A stretch of DNA of 64,000 nucleotides from Candidatus Poribacteria bacterium (GTDB lineage Bacteria > Poribacteria > WGA-4E > WGA-3G), in NCBI GenBank assembly GCA_022827185.1, contig JAJDTM010000005.1:186001-250000 (forward strand), in the 5' to 3' direction. The notes beneath the pieces were generated by a model. The model had not been told where the DNA came from. It did not search any database and saw only the letters and a list, made by a program, of their open reading frames with translations. Positions 61,639-64,000 of this stretch are shown here, piece by piece. Made by a program: the position numbers and the translations under genes. Numbering within the stretch: the stretch's first letter is position 1; each line of letters opens with the position of its first letter.

Positions 61639-64000
61639 ATGAGACAGACTGTCGCCGTTAAAGGTGCGCGAGAAAATAATCTACAAAATATTGAACTTGA
61701 AATCCCACGAGACCAACTCGTCGTTGTTACTGGCATCAGCGGTTCGGGTAAATCTTCATTGGCGTTTGATACTGTTTACGCCGAGGGGCAGCGCCGATTC
61801 CTTGAATCAATGTCCACATACGCCAAACGCTTTATCACGCAACTCAAAAAACCGGATGTTGATTTCATTGACGGCTTATCCCCTGTTGTCTCTATTGAGC
61901 AAAAAACGATCACGATGAACCCGCGCTCCACCGTCGGTACGATGACCGATTTGCAAGACTACCTGCGTATGCTCTTTTCAACGATCGGTGTCTCGCATTG
62001 CCCTTACTGTGAAGTTGAGATCCCAATCCGTTCACACCATCAGATTTTAGAGCGGATGCTCTCGCTACCTGAAGACACTGAGGTCGAAATTCATGCCCCG
62101 GTCTTCAAAATCTACGGTGAAGATTACGACTATCTCTTTGACGACATCCGGACGAAAGGATGCAGACACGTTAGAATTGACGGTATCGAACACGACATCA
62201 GCGAGGAAATTGAACTCGATCCAGATCAAGAATATGATTTGCAAGTGATTGTTGACAAATTCTATGTTAAAAAAGATATTGACAAACAGGTACTCGCCTC
62301 CCTTGAACACGCCATGCTCGTAGGCGAAGGCTTCATGCGTTTCGATGTCCAGTTTCCAGAGGATGCCGAGGCGGACGCAATAGAGCAGTTAGAAGGATTC
62401 GGATGCCCGAAACACGGGGTCCTCATGGCTGAACTCGGACCGCATCACTTCACTTTTAACGAACCGAGCGGTGCGTGCGTAACCTGCTCAGGACTCGGCA
62501 CCTACCTACAGGTCCATCCAAACTTACTCGTTCCTGATAAGACTCGCAGCATCATCGATGGTGCGTTCGTCCATCAAGCCTTTAATTACGATCCAGATAG
62601 ATGGGACGGCAGAACAATGTTTAGCCTCGCCGCACACTACGGATTTGACTTGGACACGCCTTTTGCTGATTTACCAGAAAATATTATTGACATCCTCTAT
62701 CACGGGACACACGGCGAAGAATTCCCTATTAAACAGCCAGAAGGTGCACGTCCCGTCGAGAAACGCCATCTCGGTAGGAAAATTCGTTTCGACGGAATCG
62801 TTACCCGGATTGATAGACACTATCGCCACTACCGAAAACGCGGCGAAGCACACTCCGGCATGGAAGAATATCTCCGAAAAGTGATGGTAGAGCGCACCTG
62901 TCCAGATTGTAACGGTGCTAAACTCAAACGACAACGACTCCTTGTCACTATTGAGGGACAGACCATCCACGAAGTCGGCGAATTACATTTTGAAGAATTG
63001 AGAGATTTCCTGTTAAGTATCAAAGATATTCCAGAAAAGCAACGAGAAGCGGGCAACCGCGTCATTAATGAACTTGTAACGCGGATTAACCTCCTTCTCG
63101 GTATCGGCCTCGATTATCTGAACCTCAATCGTCGTTCCGCAACACTCTCCGGCGGCGAATCGCAGCGGATCCGTCTCTCCACACAGATCGGGTCGGGGTT
63201 GATGGGTATGCTCTATGTCCTGGACGAGCCGAGTATCGGTTTGCACCCTAAGGACAACGCGAAAATGATAGAGACGCTACGAAAATTGCGGGACATCGGC
63301 AACACTGTGATCGTCGTTGAACACGATGAAAGCACGATTCGCTCCGCCGATCATATCATTGAACTCGGACCCGGACCGGGTATCCACGGTGGGCATGTCG
63401 TCGTTCAAGGTAAACTGGAAAAGATACTTGACTGCTCCGAGTCTTTAACGGGTCTCTATTTGAGCGGAAGACGAGAGATTCCGTTGCCAAAGGAACGGCG
63501 CAACTTGAACGGTAAATTCTTGAGTATCACCGGTGGCAGAGAAAACAATCTGAAGGATATTGACGTTGACATTCCGATCGGCGTGTTTATCTGCATCACG
63601 GGTGCTTCCGGTTCCGGTAAGAGTACCCTCATCAACGAGATCCTCTATAAAAGATTACATTCCATCTACCACGACAGCCGGACGCTCTATGGCGAACACG
63701 ATGAACTCGAAGGACACGAACACATCGGCGATGTCATTAACATTGATCAGTCACCGATCGGACGTTCGTCACGTTCCAACCCTGCCACCTACATCGGATT
63801 TTACGATAATATCCGTAAACTCTTCGCGAGTGCTCCGCTCTCGGTTTCAAGAGGGTACACCGCTTCACGATTCAGTTTCAACGTCAAAGGCGGACGGTGT
63901 GAAGAGTGCCACGGTGATGGCACGATCACCACGCAGCTCCACTTTATGCCGGATGTTGAGGTTGTCTGTCCGACTTGTAAAGGGGCACGCTATAATGAAG
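61639..64000 (+). CDS. uvrA: Excinuclease ABC subunit A (UvrA family), cut by window edge
   Basis: The frame is open from ATG 61639 (AAGGAGAT upstream) to the window end, 787 residues of an expected 930 or so. It begins [20 protein letters not shown] with Walker [16 protein letters not shown] near residue 30 and [17 protein letters not shown]. First zinc-binding Cys appear as [12 protein letters not shown]; signature [19 protein letters not shown] near 503; Walker [14 protein letters not shown] near 528; second Walker [13 protein letters not shown] near 652; and the second zinc motif starts [11 protein letters not shown]...CPTC at the edge. It recognises DNA lesions in nucleotide excision repair. 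The region between the first ATPase half and the zinc site differs from E. coli UvrA, so a paralogue (UvrA2-like) is possible. Confidence 0.93.
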   Translation, partial: MRQTVAVKGARENNLQNIELEIPRDQLVVVTGISGSGKSSLAFDTVYAEGQRRFLESMSTYAKRFITQLKKPDVDFIDGLSPVVSIEQKTITMNPRSTVGTMTDLQDYLRMLFSTIGVSHCPYCEVEIPIRSHHQILERMLSLPEDTEVEIHAPVFKIYGEDYDYLFDDIRTKGCRHVRIDGIEHDISEEIELDPDQEYDLQVIVDKFYVKKDIDKQVLASLEHAMLVGEGFMRFDVQFPEDAEADAIEQLEGFGCPKHGVLMAELGPHHFTFNEPSGACVTCSGLGTYLQVHPNLLVPDKTRSIIDGAFVHQAFNYDPDRWDGRTMFSLAAHYGFDLDTPFADLPENIIDILYHGTHGEEFPIKQPEGARPVEKRHLGRKIRFDGIVTRIDRHYRHYRKRGEAHSGMEEYLRKVMVERTCPDCNGAKLKRQRLLVTIEGQTIHEVGELHFEELRDFLLSIKDIPEKQREAGNRVINELVTRINLLLGIGLDYLNLNRRSATLSGGESQRIRLSTQIGSGLMGMLYVLDEPSIGLHPKDNAKMIETLRKLRDIGNTVIVVEHDESTIRSADHIIELGPGPGIHGGHVVVQGKLEKILDCSESLTGLYLSGRREIPLPKERRNLNGKFLSITGGRENNLKDIDVDIPIGVFICITGASGSGKSTLINEILYKRLHSIYHDSRTLYGEHDELEGHEHIGDVINIDQSPIGRSSRSNPATYIGFYDNIRKLFASAPLSVSRGYTASRFSFNVKGGRCEECHGDGTITTQLHFMPDVEVVCPTCKGARYNE

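Overview
The window is 64 kb of bacterial DNA of moderate G+C, probably from a Candidatus Poribacteria-like lineage. This is an inference from gene content, with no 16S gene to test it. The signs are an ECF sigma factor fused to a redoxin domain, a CBM9-like/DUF5916 outer-membrane protein, secreted LamG and F5/8-type C proteins sharing a VEPxxKLxxTWGxxK tail, an ASPIC/UnbV protein, several Gfo/Idh/MocA dehydrogenases, and a full FtsZ-based division cluster with a meso-DAP type MurE. The envelope looks diderm (predicted beta-barrel protein).

Region 1 (1-19.2 kb) is mixed housekeeping and accessory sequence. It holds a cut-off S9 peptidase, two divergent APH-type kinases, a HAD hydrolase, the sigma/redoxin fusion, the CBM9/DUF5916 barrel, a three-gene ABC-2 exporter (COG4587/COG3694/COG4586 type), the RNase P RNA gene with a consensus promoter, two tandem ABC-2 permeases without an adjacent ATPase, a terpenoid-cyclase-fold protein, an HyuB-type hydantoinase subunit and a Gfo/Idh/MocA oxidoreductase.

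Region 2 (19.2-40.5 kb) is a nearly complete dcw cluster: rsmH, ftsL-like, ftsI, murE, alpha/beta hydrolase, membrane-anchored murF, ddl, mraY, murD, ftsW, murG, murC, ftsQ, ftsA, ftsZ, then a TIGR03960-type radical SAM gene. mraZ and murB are absent and ddl is moved next to murF. Small palindromic repeats sit in the gaps. ftsZ has its own consensus promoter.

Region 3 (40.5-56 kb) is accessory DNA. It begins with a highly structured intergenic segment that looks like a non-coding RNA (possibly an orphan OMEGA/HEARO-type RNA), followed by LamG, TPR and ASPIC/UnbV proteins. Then comes a defence-island-like stretch: an ATPase plus PD-(D/E)xK nuclease pair under its own promoter, a membrane nuclease-like protein, an unknown protein with a methyltransferase/nuclease fusion, a second structured segment, an IS200/IS605-family tnpB element, an intact type II restriction-modification pair (D12 methylase plus SacI-family-like endonuclease), and an AvaI-like system whose endonuclease is truncated.

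Region 4 (55.5-64 kb) holds a leftward operon of secreted sugar-binding-fold proteins, a Gfo/Idh/MocA dehydrogenase, an epimerase and a small ArsC-family gene. The ArsC-like frame is interrupted by one UGA exactly at the first position of its CxxC motif and is most simply read as a selenoprotein (UxxC). The window ends with a nucleotidyltransferase carrying an inactive second copy of itself, and a uvrA-type gene cut by the window edge.

Best candidates for something new: the UGA-containing ArsC-like gene (56370-56708), the ATPase/nuclease pair (44803-46747), the shared C-terminal tail, and the two structured RNA-like segments.
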